A program made the translations under genes and the position numbers. From NCBI GenBank assembly GCA_017577895.1, contig PKQY01000020.1, positions 1 to 31,375 on the forward strand: a stretch of DNA of 31,375 nt. Direction: 5' to 3'. The notes beneath the pieces were generated by a model. That model saw only the letters and a list, made by a program, of their open reading frames with translations. It did not search any database and was not told the DNA's origin. Source of the DNA: Bacillota bacterium. Lineage in GTDB: Bacteria > Bacillota > Bacilli > ZCTH02-B2. Below, in pieces: positions 8,790-16,466 of the stretch. Within the stretch, counting starts at the first letter, position 1, and each line of letters opens with the position of its first letter.

Positions 8790-9515
8790 ATGATGACAAC
8801 ATGGATTGGGGCGGCGATTCTTGGGATCAGCGGGCTGGCAGTGGGGGCTGGTTTTTACAGATGGGTCCGCCGCGTTCTGCAGGATGTGTCGGACATGGAA
8901 CAGGATTCCGATGAACGGTCGGCCCACACAGACAACGGGCAGTGCCGCCTGCTGATCTGGCTGTTGGCCTTTGGGACGGCTGCCCTTTTTCTCACGGTCG
9001 GCGGGCGGTACGGTTGGAGCACCGAGACGTTGGTCGGTGTGGTGCTTGGCTCATTTTTACTTCCCCTGGCCGTCATCGATTGGAAAACAATGCTCCTGCC
9101 TGATGCGTTGACGTTTTCGTTGTTGGGAATGATGGCGGTTTTGCGCTGGTGGTTCGGTCCCGAGCCGTGGCTCTGGTACCTCATCGGCGGCGGATTGGGT
9201 GCCGGTATGTTGCTCCTTTTGGTTTGGCTCAGTCCGGTGCTGTTTGGGAAAGAAGGGATGGGGATGGGCGATGTGAAGTTGATGGCCGGCATCGGAATGG
9301 CCACCGGACCTGACGGAGCCGTACTGACTTTGTTTGTCGCCTCTCTCACCGGCATTGTGTTCGGCCTACTTTACCGGCGCTCGGTGTCCAGAAGGCGGAA
9401 TGATGTGACCGAGGATGGCGCGTTTCCCTTTGGACCGGCCTTAGCCTTCGGTGGTTTATTCGCGTTTTTGTTTGGCGATACCCTCTGGCAGTTGTATGGG
9501 TCTTTACTGGCATGA
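8790..9515 (+). CDS. pilD: Prepilin peptidase, short form
   Basis: Membrane aspartic protease (A24 family) that cleaves prepilin leaders. The 241-aa product carries both catalytic aspartates: D97 in DWKTMLLPD and D161 in GMGDVKL (the GxGD motif). Six or more hydrophobic helices are visible. The usual N-terminal cytoplasmic domain with two CxxC pairs and methyltransferase activity is reduced to a short hydrophilic loop (about 25-50) with a single Cys, so it probably cleaves but may not N-methylate. ATG 8790 has GGGGAG about seven bases upstream. In B. subtilis the equivalent gene comC lies at this same chromosomal position. Confidence 0.92.
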   Translation: MMTTWIGAAILGISGLAVGAGFYRWVRRVLQDVSDMEQDSDERSAHTDNGQCRLLIWLLAFGTAALFLTVGGRYGWSTETLVGVVLGSFLLPLAVIDWKTMLLPDALTFSLLGMMAVLRWWFGPEPWLWYLIGGGLGAGMLLLLVWLSPVLFGKEGMGMGDVKLMAGIGMATGPDGAVLTLFVASLTGIVFGLLYRRSVSRRRNDVTEDGAFPFGPALAFGGLFAFLFGDTLWQLYGSLLA

Positions 9516-9531
9516 GAGGTGGTGATGGAAT

Positions 9532-9996
9532 GTGTTGAAACGGCAGCGTCGGCGAGGTGCTCGCGGGATGACCCTGGTGGAAGTGTTGGCGGCTGCGCTG
9601 TTGTTGTCCATCATCGTCACCTCAGTCTTGCAGTTGTACACCCAGAGCTGGACGGTATCGGCCCGTGACGGAGAACGGATGGTGGCCGCCCATTTGGCCC
9701 AGTTGACCCTGGAAGAATGGCTGGCAGTTCACGATTATCGGGACGTGAAAGCGAAAATGGCCGACCATCCCATTCGCACGTTGGACAATGATGACGTTTT
9801 GAGGGACATATGGGATGAGATGTTGCCGGGGATGTGGAAGGAAGTGACGTTTTATGAAACGTACACCCCCGTCGTCGAACTGGCCCATGCCCTGCCTGGA
9901 CGTTCCGACGGACCGATTCGCGTCACCGTCACCATCAGTGGCAGACATCACCAAAGCGTGACTTTGCACGGTGTCAAGGACGAACCGGTGCCTTAA
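9532..9996 (+). CDS. Minor prepilin-like protein (PilV/PilI type)
   Basis: 154-aa protein with a short basic leader, a type III prepilin cleavage site RGARGM-TLVEVLAAALL and one N-terminal hydrophobic helix that keeps Glu at the usual position. The rest is a soluble domain of about 110 residues without a recognised fold. GTG 9532 follows GAGGTGGTGATGG. Its place between the peptidase and two further pilin-like genes suggests a tip or initiation complex minor pilin. Confidence 0.8.
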   Translation: MLKRQRRRGARGMTLVEVLAAALLLSIIVTSVLQLYTQSWTVSARDGERMVAAHLAQLTLEEWLAVHDYRDVKAKMADHPIRTLDNDDVLRDIWDEMLPGMWKEVTFYETYTPVVELAHALPGRSDGPIRVTVTISGRHHQSVTLHGVKDEPVP

Positions 9997-10061
9997 TCCG
10001 GCGGCTGGTCACGATGGGGCCCGTTCATCGATATGACGGAGCGGAAAGGGTGAATTGGACC

Positions 10062-10625
10062 ATGGGCCGCGGAACCACGTTCAACCGGGGTTTTTCCTTG
10101 GTTGAAGTGCTGGCGGTTTCGGTACTGTTGACACTGTTGCTCACGGTGATCTACCCGTTGGCCCAGGCTGGATGGCGCCACTGGGTTCACACCGGAGTCG
10201 AGACTGAACTGCGCAATGCGGCTAACCTGGTCATGGGTGCCGTAGAAAAAGATTTATTGCGGGCGGTGACCATCGACGGCCATGATGCGGTGGAGATATC
10301 GGATCATCAGTTGACCATCGTCACGGACTGGTCTGACGAAATCACATCATCAAAAGCCGTTCCTGAGCAGGTCATCGTGTATACCATTGAGCAAGATGCG
10401 CTCACCGGCCGGACGCATGTATACCGATATGCCGGTCCGCCGTCGGATGTCGAGCGCGGCATGCGGTTGGCCTCGGAGGATGTGGATTTTGCCGGTTCGG
10501 CGTTCCAACGGCAAAGCCGCCGTCGGGTGATGGTGAAAGTGCATGTGGAAAAACGGCAGCAAACCTTATACACGGTCTCTTCGTACCGGTATGGATACGG
10601 TGCCTTGCCGCCGTCGGGAGAGTGA
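10062..10625 (+). CDS. Minor prepilin-like protein (PilW/PilJ type)
   Basis: About 187 aa, with the cleavage signature NRG|FSLVEVLAVSVLL and one N-terminal membrane helix, then a region of beta-strand character with a predicted C-terminal soluble domain. The Glu at +5 is kept. ATG 10062 has GGAAAGGG eleven bases upstream. GTG 10050 with GGAG eight bases upstream is nearly as good, and ATG 10014 lacks a site. The size and order after a PilV-like gene fit the PilW/GspJ class of minor pilins. Confidence 0.8.
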   Translation: MGRGTTFNRGFSLVEVLAVSVLLTLLLTVIYPLAQAGWRHWVHTGVETELRNAANLVMGAVEKDLLRAVTIDGHDAVEISDHQLTIVTDWSDEITSSKAVPEQVIVYTIEQDALTGRTHVYRYAGPPSDVERGMRLASEDVDFAGSAFQRQSRRRVMVKVHVEKRQQTLYTVSSYRYGYGALPPSGE

Positions 10626-10631
10626 GTCGCC

Positions 10632-12617
10632 ATGCGCCGCGATTGTAAACGCAATTGTAAAGGAAGAGAAAATGGGTATGCGTTGGTGGCCGTGCTGCTC
10701 ATTTTGTTGTTGGGAGCCGTCCTTGGAATGGGACTGTTGGCCATGACCTTGAACAGCCATCAGGCGGTGTTGGCCAACGAACATCACACCCGAGCCAAAT
10801 ATTTAGCTGAATATGGGGCGATGGTCGGACTGAACGAACTGGAAGCGGAATTGAAGCGCCGCACCGATGGGCGAACCTTGTCATGCAACGAAGCCGACAA
10901 CCTAGTCCGACAACTGGCAAAAGAATTTGAATATTATGGATATCAAGATAAAAGCCGTTCTGAGGAGGCGTATACATATACTTTGGCGTTTGAGGAAGCC
11001 GTTTTGCAAGAAGCTCGGCAGTTGTGTGAGAAAAACAGCCCATTGGAACTGGTCACCGGTGCTCTCTATGTGGTGGAAGGAAAATTGATCGCCAGCGGGT
11101 ATGTCCACAAAGACGCGCTCGTTCCGGGAAAAGCGACCGTTGAGGTGCCAGTTCAGATCACTAACCTGGCCAAAGTGTTCGATTATGCGCTGGCGGCAAG
11201 AGAGAACATGTGGCTGAACGGGGGAGCGGTCATTGACGGCAATGTGTATGTAGGACGCGGGCTGGCGGTGCATCCGTGGGTTCATTACCCGTTATGGTAC
11301 CAATTGAAACTGTTGGGGAAACTGGGGCTCCTTTTGAATTTGAACAACTTGCTCAACCCAGGACAATGGTTGAGCCAGATTGTAGATGCGCTGTTGGGCG
11401 GACTGTTGGATTTGCTCGGCTTGGATTTAAGTTCGTTGATTGAAAAATTGTTGAATCTGAACGAATTGCTTCAAACATTGTTTGTCGTCGACATCGGGCA
11501 TCATGGCCATGGTGATTTGTATCCGAAAATTGACGGTACAGTGGTGACGGGCCCGAACCCCCGTTTTTACCATATCAACGATGACAGTCATTGTGCCAAT
11601 GTCGGCCGGGAAATTGGCTATGCGGTCGTGGATTTGTTAGAAAATTTGACCAATGTGTTGAAAAATTTGTTGGAAAATTTGTTGCGACTCGACAGTCTCA
11701 TCCAAGGGCTGCAACATGTGTTGTTCGGCGGTGGGTTGGAAGCCGGCATGCATTCGATGAAGGAGAAATTTCGCACCGATGCCGAACAGATTCGGGAAGA
11801 GCGACTGATCATCGGTGAATACCAGTTTTCTGAACGGTCGGATGTCGAATTCCCGAGTGTCAACATGCGAGACATCAAAAACGAAGTGGCGAAGAAAGCT
11901 GGCGTGAATCTGCGGAAATTGAACAAGGAATGGGAGAAATACGGTCCTGAAGTTCATGCCGTCGATACCCGTCATGACATTATGTTTCATTATGTGACGG
12001 GCCTGGAGAAAAAATGTGTCTTGCTGTTGTTGTGTTCCGTGAAAGAAACGAAAACCGCCTTTTCGCTGGACGTTCGTCACAATCCAGGTTCTGGACAACA
12101 CGTGTATTACATTCACGGTGATCTCATTGTGGAAGGCGATGACTTAAACTTAGGAGCGGTGTTTTACGTCAACGGCGATGTGGAATTTCGCAACGTCAAA
12201 AAGTCAACCAACGTCGTGGCCGGGACCATCGTCGTCAATGGAGATGTGAGAATCGCCAATGTCGACAAGCCGCTGCAAGCAAGAGTGTTCATCTGGCAAA
12301 ACAATCAAGAGAGTGTGGTGGCCCTTTATGGTGTGGAGTCGGCGGTGCATTTGTATGGGGGGATTTTAGCCCAAAATTTGGTGTTGAACGGCGCGCGGGA
12401 TGTGCCGAAGGGGGAGAACAAACAACTAGTTTACGACCCCGACAAAGACGATTTTGTGTACAAACAAGGGTCGTCGCAAGGAGAAATCGCACCGCCGCTG
12501 TTATATATCCAGCACGATGATCAGTTCCTCCGCACGCCACCGCCGGGGGTGCCGACCCACAAAGGCTTGTATGTTCTGCAGTTGAGTCCGTGGACGTATG
12601 TCGAAACAAAGGAGTGA
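10632..12617 (+). CDS. Large PilX-like pilus-associated protein with Leu/Asn-rich segments
   Basis: 661 aa. The N-terminus GYALVAVLLILLLGAVL, after a basic leader, resembles PilX-type minor pilins. It lacks the +5 Glu, as PilX proteins can. The rest is far larger than ordinary minor pilins. It contains two unusual Leu/Asn-rich amphipathic stretches (about 224-283 and 334-364) separated by a His-rich turn (HHGHGD), then a polar helical part, then a repetitive beta-type region with GDLIVEGDD, NGDVEFRNV and NGDVRIANV (about 495-545), similar in style to bactofilin or beta-helix folds. ATG 10632 has GGGAG about nine bases upstream. I do not recognise the C-terminal 600 residues; a surface or pilus-tip role is inferred from position. 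Confidence 0.8.
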   Translation: MRRDCKRNCKGRENGYALVAVLLILLLGAVLGMGLLAMTLNSHQAVLANEHHTRAKYLAEYGAMVGLNELEAELKRRTDGRTLSCNEADNLVRQLAKEFEYYGYQDKSRSEEAYTYTLAFEEAVLQEARQLCEKNSPLELVTGALYVVEGKLIASGYVHKDALVPGKATVEVPVQITNLAKVFDYALAARENMWLNGGAVIDGNVYVGRGLAVHPWVHYPLWYQLKLLGKLGLLLNLNNLLNPGQWLSQIVDALLGGLLDLLGLDLSSLIEKLLNLNELLQTLFVVDIGHHGHGDLYPKIDGTVVTGPNPRFYHINDDSHCANVGREIGYAVVDLLENLTNVLKNLLENLLRLDSLIQGLQHVLFGGGLEAGMHSMKEKFRTDAEQIREERLIIGEYQFSERSDVEFPSVNMRDIKNEVAKKAGVNLRKLNKEWEKYGPEVHAVDTRHDIMFHYVTGLEKKCVLLLLCSVKETKTAFSLDVRHNPGSGQHVYYIHGDLIVEGDDLNLGAVFYVNGDVEFRNVKKSTNVVAGTIVVNGDVRIANVDKPLQARVFIWQNNQESVVALYGVESAVHLYGGILAQNLVLNGARDVPKGENKQLVYDPDKDDFVYKQGSSQGEIAPPLLYIQHDDQFLRTPPPGVPTHKGLYVLQLSPWTYVETKE

Positions 12618-12622
12618 GATTC

Positions 12623-13657
12623 ATGTTTCACGGAAAAACGCCGGGTGTCGGAATTGCGTTGCATGCGTCTGCCCTGGAGATGGCTTACGTACCAGGGGGA
12701 AAGACGGGGACGCTGAACAGCGCCCAGGTGGTGCGCATCCCATTGTCTCCCGAGGTTTATGACAACGGGGTGATCAAAGATGCGGATCGCTTTGCTTCTC
12801 GGGTGACTCAAACCTTTCGCCAGTTGGGTTGGCCGCGAAGGCCCGTGACATTGGCTCTGCCTGCATCGGCGACGGTCATCCGTCCCTTGATGGTGCCGAA
12901 AATGAAAAAGCCGAAACTGGCGCCCGTCATCCAGTATCAGATCGGCAAAGCCATCACGTTGCCTTTTTCCAACGCCGTGTTTGATGTGGATTATTTGCCC
13001 GACGCGTTGGAGGTGGTCGGGGAAAAGATATTTCATGGAAAAAACACCGAAACGGTTCCCGTTTTGTTCGTCGCGGCCGCCGGAGACCTGATTCAAGGGT
13101 TGAAACAGGCGTTTGAGCGGGCGGAATTGGGGTTGTCGGCCATCGAAGTCAAGGGCATCAGCATTTTGCGTGCCTTGCGGGCGCTTCATCAGTTGCCGGT
13201 TCGGCCGACGCTCTTGTTGGAGTTTGGCGTGGACCGGGTGGACGTGCATTATTATCAGGCTGGCGCGTTGCTCTTTACCCGCACGTTGGATTTGACACCG
13301 GAAAAGTACGGGGTGGAGGGAGGAGATTGGGCGCAGCTGGCGTCACAGGAGCTGGCTGACAAGCTGGACCGGATGTCGGCGGATTTGGCCCACCAGCTGG
13401 AGCGGCTGTTGACCTTCATCCAGCACATGCTCCATCCCCGCCATCGGGAAGATATTCAGGAACTGTGGATGACCGGTGTTGTTCCAGCGCCGGAACGGGT
13501 CCAGTTTATGTTGCAGCGGCGGTGGGAGACGTTGGACATTTGTCACGTGACATTGTCCGTTTCCTGTTTGACGACCACGGAAGCCGGCGGGTCTGAGAGA
13601 TGCAGCCTTTCCGTTATCGGTACGGCACTGGATGGGGGAACGGAAGATGCGAATTAA
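12623..13657 (+). CDS. pilM: PilM-like actin-fold pilus assembly protein
   Basis: 344-aa cytoplasmic protein. The size, the place directly before a PilN-like gene carrying INLLP, and the fold-like pattern (GVGIALHASALEMAYV at the N-terminus and LLLEFGVDRVDVHYYQ near 195) match PilM, the FtsA-like ATPase that binds the PilN tail. Both places where PilM normally has acidic DIG/DxG nucleotide-binding turns are altered, so ATP binding may be weak. ATG 12623 has AAGGAGTGAG just upstream and overlaps nothing. Recognition is by context and pattern, with moderate certainty. Confidence 0.72.
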   Translation: MFHGKTPGVGIALHASALEMAYVPGGKTGTLNSAQVVRIPLSPEVYDNGVIKDADRFASRVTQTFRQLGWPRRPVTLALPASATVIRPLMVPKMKKPKLAPVIQYQIGKAITLPFSNAVFDVDYLPDALEVVGEKIFHGKNTETVPVLFVAAAGDLIQGLKQAFERAELGLSAIEVKGISILRALRALHQLPVRPTLLLEFGVDRVDVHYYQAGALLFTRTLDLTPEKYGVEGGDWAQLASQELADKLDRMSADLAHQLERLLTFIQHMLHPRHREDIQELWMTGVVPAPERVQFMLQRRWETLDICHVTLSVSCLTTTEAGGSERCSLSVIGTALDGGTEDAN

Positions 13658-14165
13658 TTTGCTTCCGGAACCGTCATGGTTGGACCGTGTGCGCCAATGG
13701 GTGCTGACGGGTTTGGCCGCCGTCCTGCTGTTGGCCAACGGGTTGCTGGTGGCGTTTTGGGTCGGCGCCAATGTGGCCCTGAAGGCGCAGGAGAACCAAA
13801 TGGCAGATATCGAACAGGAAATCGCTGCGTTGCAACCGGCCTATGAGGAGCATCTCCGGTTGATGCGGTTGGCTGAACAGCACGACGTTTTGACCCAGTG
13901 GGCGGCCAGCCGTCCGTCGCTAAGGGCAGATTTGGAACTGCTTGCGTCGTTGTTGCCAAATCAAAGTTATATCACCCATGTGGAATTGTTGAATGAAGAG
14001 ACGTATTGGTTACGGGCCATGCTTCCGGATATGGCGTCGGTGTCGACGTATACCCGTGAAACAGAGCGACATCCGGAAATCGTTCGGGTGCAAGTGTTGG
14101 GTGTAGAGCGAAAAGAAAAAGGTTTTCAGCTGGAGTTGCAAGCGACCATCCACCGCAATGGATGA
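13647..14165 (+). CDS. pilN: PilN-like pilus assembly protein
   Basis: 172-aa bitopic membrane protein. The extreme N-terminus MRINLLPEP is the PilN motif that contacts PilM in the cytoplasm. One transmembrane helix (about 17-40) follows, then a coiled coil (about 45-75) and a small alpha/beta domain on the outer face. ATG 13647 is chosen so that INLLP is at the terminus; it overlaps the end of pilM by 11 bases. ATG 13632 would add five residues. It would form the alignment subcomplex with PilM and PilO. Confidence 0.85.
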   Translation: MRINLLPEPSWLDRVRQWVLTGLAAVLLLANGLLVAFWVGANVALKAQENQMADIEQEIAALQPAYEEHLRLMRLAEQHDVLTQWAASRPSLRADLELLASLLPNQSYITHVELLNEETYWLRAMLPDMASVSTYTRETERHPEIVRVQVLGVERKEKGFQLELQATIHRNG

Positions 14166-14180
14166 AAGGTTGGAACTGCG

Positions 14181-14903
14181 ATGAAATCCGTTTTTCTATC
14201 CGAAAAGTGGTTGTTGTTGGTCAGCATCTTGCTGTTATTGAAGGCACTGTTGGGCATCTACGCTGTGCTCCAAAAAAACGAACAGCTTCAGGAAGCGCGG
14301 GTAAAGACGGCGCAAGCGCAAGCCGAGTTGGAACGGATGAAAGCTCGCCTGGCCCAGCCGGTATCGCCGCCGGACGTGGAGGCGATGAGCCGGGCTGTTC
14401 CGAGTGACTGGCAGCTTCCGTATGTTTTGGCCGACGTCACGTTGTCCTTGCAACGCCATGGGCTTCAACTTCAATCCTTGAGTGTAGGTGAGCCGGTTCA
14501 AGGGGACGCGTCGGTTGAAAAAGAGGAAGAGGCCGCAGAGACAACGGAAGAGCTGGCCGTGGACCCGTCAGAGGGAATGGAGCCGTCGGCCAAATCGTCG
14601 AGGGGAGAACGTTTCGGCCCGCAGCCACCGGCGGCACTTGCGGGCATTCGGACCTTGCCCCTGGTGTTGGACGTGACCGGTCCCATTGGCGGGGGACTGG
14701 CCTTTCTCGACGACCTGCATCAATGGCCCCGTCTTGTGTGGTTGACGGGCCTGGAGTTGGCGGCCGAAGCGTCGGACGAGCCCCCCGATTGGCGCGTTTA
14801 TATGAATGTTTACGCAGGTGCCCTCTGGGAAGGTACCGAGGAAGATACATGGCCGTTTTCCATTCCGTCAGCCAACAACGGGCAAGCGTTTGGGGCTCAT
14901 TGA
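14181..14903 (+). CDS. pilO: PilO-like pilus assembly protein
   Basis: 240 aa with one N-terminal transmembrane helix (about 9-29), a coiled coil (about 33-58), then a folded region broken by an acidic low-complexity linker (about 108-148, rich in Glu, Ala and Thr) and a C-terminal domain. The topology and the place after PilN match PilO. Sequence similarity to PilO is weak by eye. The acidic linker is not a standard part of the family. It starts 15 bp after pilN. No terminator is visible behind it. Confidence 0.7.
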   Translation: MKSVFLSEKWLLLVSILLLLKALLGIYAVLQKNEQLQEARVKTAQAQAELERMKARLAQPVSPPDVEAMSRAVPSDWQLPYVLADVTLSLQRHGLQLQSLSVGEPVQGDASVEKEEEAAETTEELAVDPSEGMEPSAKSSRGERFGPQPPAALAGIRTLPLVLDVTGPIGGGLAFLDDLHQWPRLVWLTGLELAAEASDEPPDWRVYMNVYAGALWEGTEEDTWPFSIPSANNGQAFGAH

Positions 14904-14966
14904 TTTCGTGTCATAGCTTGGCCAAACCGATGCATATCATGACAAAAACGTCGGGAGGGCTGATAG

Positions 14967-15365
14967 ATGAATCAAGACATCCACCAATGGTTGAACCGGA
15001 AACGGAATGACAAAGTGGCGGTGCGCGTGTGTATCGGTGCGGGGACCCATGCCCACCGACATTCGACGGCCGATGATTCGGGGAATTCGGATGTGGGGAA
15101 ACCATCGAGCCCCATGCTGGAAGCGGTGGCGAAAGAGGAAGGCGTTGTACGGCGCCCGTTGGCACGGGCGGAACGAAACAGCGGCAAAGAACAGGCCGCA
15201 GCCGCAGTTGAGGTCCCGGCGGAGCGGGCAGGAGGAACGCCGGCTGCCCGGTGGAAATATTCACCGATCTTTTCTGGGCTCGTCATCGTCATAGGTGCTG
15301 CGATGGTCGGTTTGCTCATGGGATGGACTGTATGGACGTTGTTGGTGCCGGTCTCTTCCGGTTGA
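14967..15365 (+). CDS. Single-pass membrane protein at the spoIIB position, possibly truncated SpoIIB
   Basis: 132 aa: a hydrophilic, charged N-terminal region of about 100 residues with an early basic KVAVRVCIGAG stretch, then one transmembrane helix (about 103-126), and an end only six residues later. SpoIIB of B. subtilis has a cytoplasmic N-terminal region, one helix and an external SPOR domain, and it sits between comC and maf-radC. Here the protein has the same first half, at the same place, without the SPOR part. ATG 14967 follows GGGAGGG by eight bases, so it is probably translated. Homology to SpoIIB is inferred mainly from synteny and layout. Confidence 0.55.
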   Translation: MNQDIHQWLNRKRNDKVAVRVCIGAGTHAHRHSTADDSGNSDVGKPSSPMLEAVAKEEGVVRRPLARAERNSGKEQAAAAVEVPAERAGGTPAARWKYSPIFSGLVIVIGAAMVGLLMGWTVWTLLVPVSSG

Positions 15366-15402
15366 AGCGGCCTTGTGGCGAGCCGCCCCGTTTGCTAAAC
15401 TG

Positions 15403-15425
15403 CAAGAAAATACCATATTTTCTTG
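15403..15425. promoter_or_regulatory. Perfect ten-base inverted repeat upstream of radC
   Basis: CAAGAAAATA (15403-15412) and TATTTTCTTG (15416-15425) are exact reverse complements around CCA. There is no T-run after it, so it is not a standard terminator. It lies just before the radC ribosome binding site (GAGGAGGG) and could be an operator or a translation-control hairpin. Confidence 0.45.
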
Positions 15426-15448
15426 GTGAATTTTAGAGGAGGGCAGCC

Positions 15449-16210
15449 ATGGGGCGGAAAACCGATGGGCGGGCGGGTGAGCAGCAGCACCGGTCGTATT
15501 TACCGGAGAAAGCAGAGAACGGGGAACGGCGCATTATGATTCGAGATGTGCCACAGGAAGAACGGCCGCGGGAACGGATGCTGCGATACGGTCCTCAAGC
15601 GTTGAGCAACGCCGAGCTGCTCGCCATTTTGTTGCGCACCGGCACGGCCCGGGAATCCGCTTTGTCGCTGGCGCAGCGGCTGTTGGCGGAATCCGAAGGC
15701 CTGGAAGGGCTGATGAAACTCAGTTTGAGCGAGTTGATGCAAAAAAAAGGCATTGGCCTGGCCAAAGCGGTACAGATTAAAGCGGGCATTGAATTGGGGC
15801 GCCGCATAGCCCGCGAGCGGCGGCTGTCGGAGCCGGTGATCATCCGCACGCCGCGGGATGCCGCCTCGTACATGATGGACGAGATGCGCCATCTTTCCCA
15901 GGAACATTTTGTCGTCCTCTTTTTGAACACGAAAAACCACGTCATGGGCCATGAGACGATTTTTGTCGGCAGTCTCAACGCGTCCATTGTCCATCCGCGG
16001 GAAGTGTTTCTGGCCGCCATCCGGCGCCACTGCGCGTCCATCATTTGCCTGCACAATCATCCCAGCGGCGATCCGAACCCCAGTCCGGAAGATCGGGAGG
16101 TGACCCGCCGCTTGGTGGAAGCGGGGAAAATTTTGGGCATTGACGTATTGGATCACATCATCATCGGCGATCAGCGTTATGTCAGCATGAAAGAAAAAGG
16201 ATGGTTCTGA
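15449..16210 (+). CDS. radC: RadC-family JAB-domain protein
   Basis: 253 aa. A helix-hairpin-helix region (about 80-125, with IGLAKAVQIKAGIELGRRIA) is followed by a JAMM/JAB metal-binding domain with H202, H204 and D215 in HNHPSGDPNPSPED. The biochemical role of RadC is unsettled; the old DNA-repair assignment is not supported in several species. ATG 15449 has GAGGAGGG five to six bases upstream. An internal ATG would remove the 30-residue basic extension, which many homologues lack. In B. subtilis it follows maf, but no maf is present here. It converges with the germination operon, with only 25 bp between the stop codons. Confidence 0.93.
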   Translation: MGRKTDGRAGEQQHRSYLPEKAENGERRIMIRDVPQEERPRERMLRYGPQALSNAELLAILLRTGTARESALSLAQRLLAESEGLEGLMKLSLSELMQKKGIGLAKAVQIKAGIELGRRIARERRLSEPVIIRTPRDAASYMMDEMRHLSQEHFVVLFLNTKNHVMGHETIFVGSLNASIVHPREVFLAAIRRHCASIICLHNHPSGDPNPSPEDREVTRRLVEAGKILGIDVLDHIIIGDQRYVSMKEKGWF

Positions 16211-16235
16211 GATTTGCGATTCGTGGATAGCAAGG

Positions 16236-16466
16236 TCACTGGGTCTCCAACCGAGTGCCCAGGGGTCGCAGAAGCTTTTCGACCCATTCATTGGGACCGG
16301 GGGTCTCCGGAAAAAAGATAAGCCAAGCCGTCAGGGCGGCACCGATGGCCATCAGCGCCAAGAAAGCCGCCTTTTCCTTTTTTTGGCTAGCATGGAATTT
16401 TGACCATTCCCACCAGGCGAGGATGCCGAAGACAGCGGCGATAATGATGAGGAGGAAGTCGTTCAT
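16236..16466 (-). CDS. Small two-helix germination receptor D subunit
   Basis: 76 aa with two membrane helices (about 4-20 and 34-54), a basic loop between them (HASQKKEKAAF), and a conserved-looking tail FFPETPGPNEWVEKLLRPLG. Small two-helix proteins of this form are encoded with many GerA-type receptor operons and are known as D subunits. The start ATG overlaps the stop of the C-subunit gene (ATGA), and AGGTG lies upstream, so it is translationally coupled as the fourth gene. It would act in the spore inner membrane and tune receptor activity. Confidence 0.8.
   Translation of the reverse strand: MNDFLLIIIAAVFGILAWWEWSKFHASQKKEKAAFLALMAIGAALTAWLIFFPETPGPNEWVEKLLRPLGTRLETQ

Noticed and set aside
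12521..13249. 242-codon minus-strand frame opposite pilM
   Set aside because: Shadow frame; no ribosome binding site or recognisable sequence.
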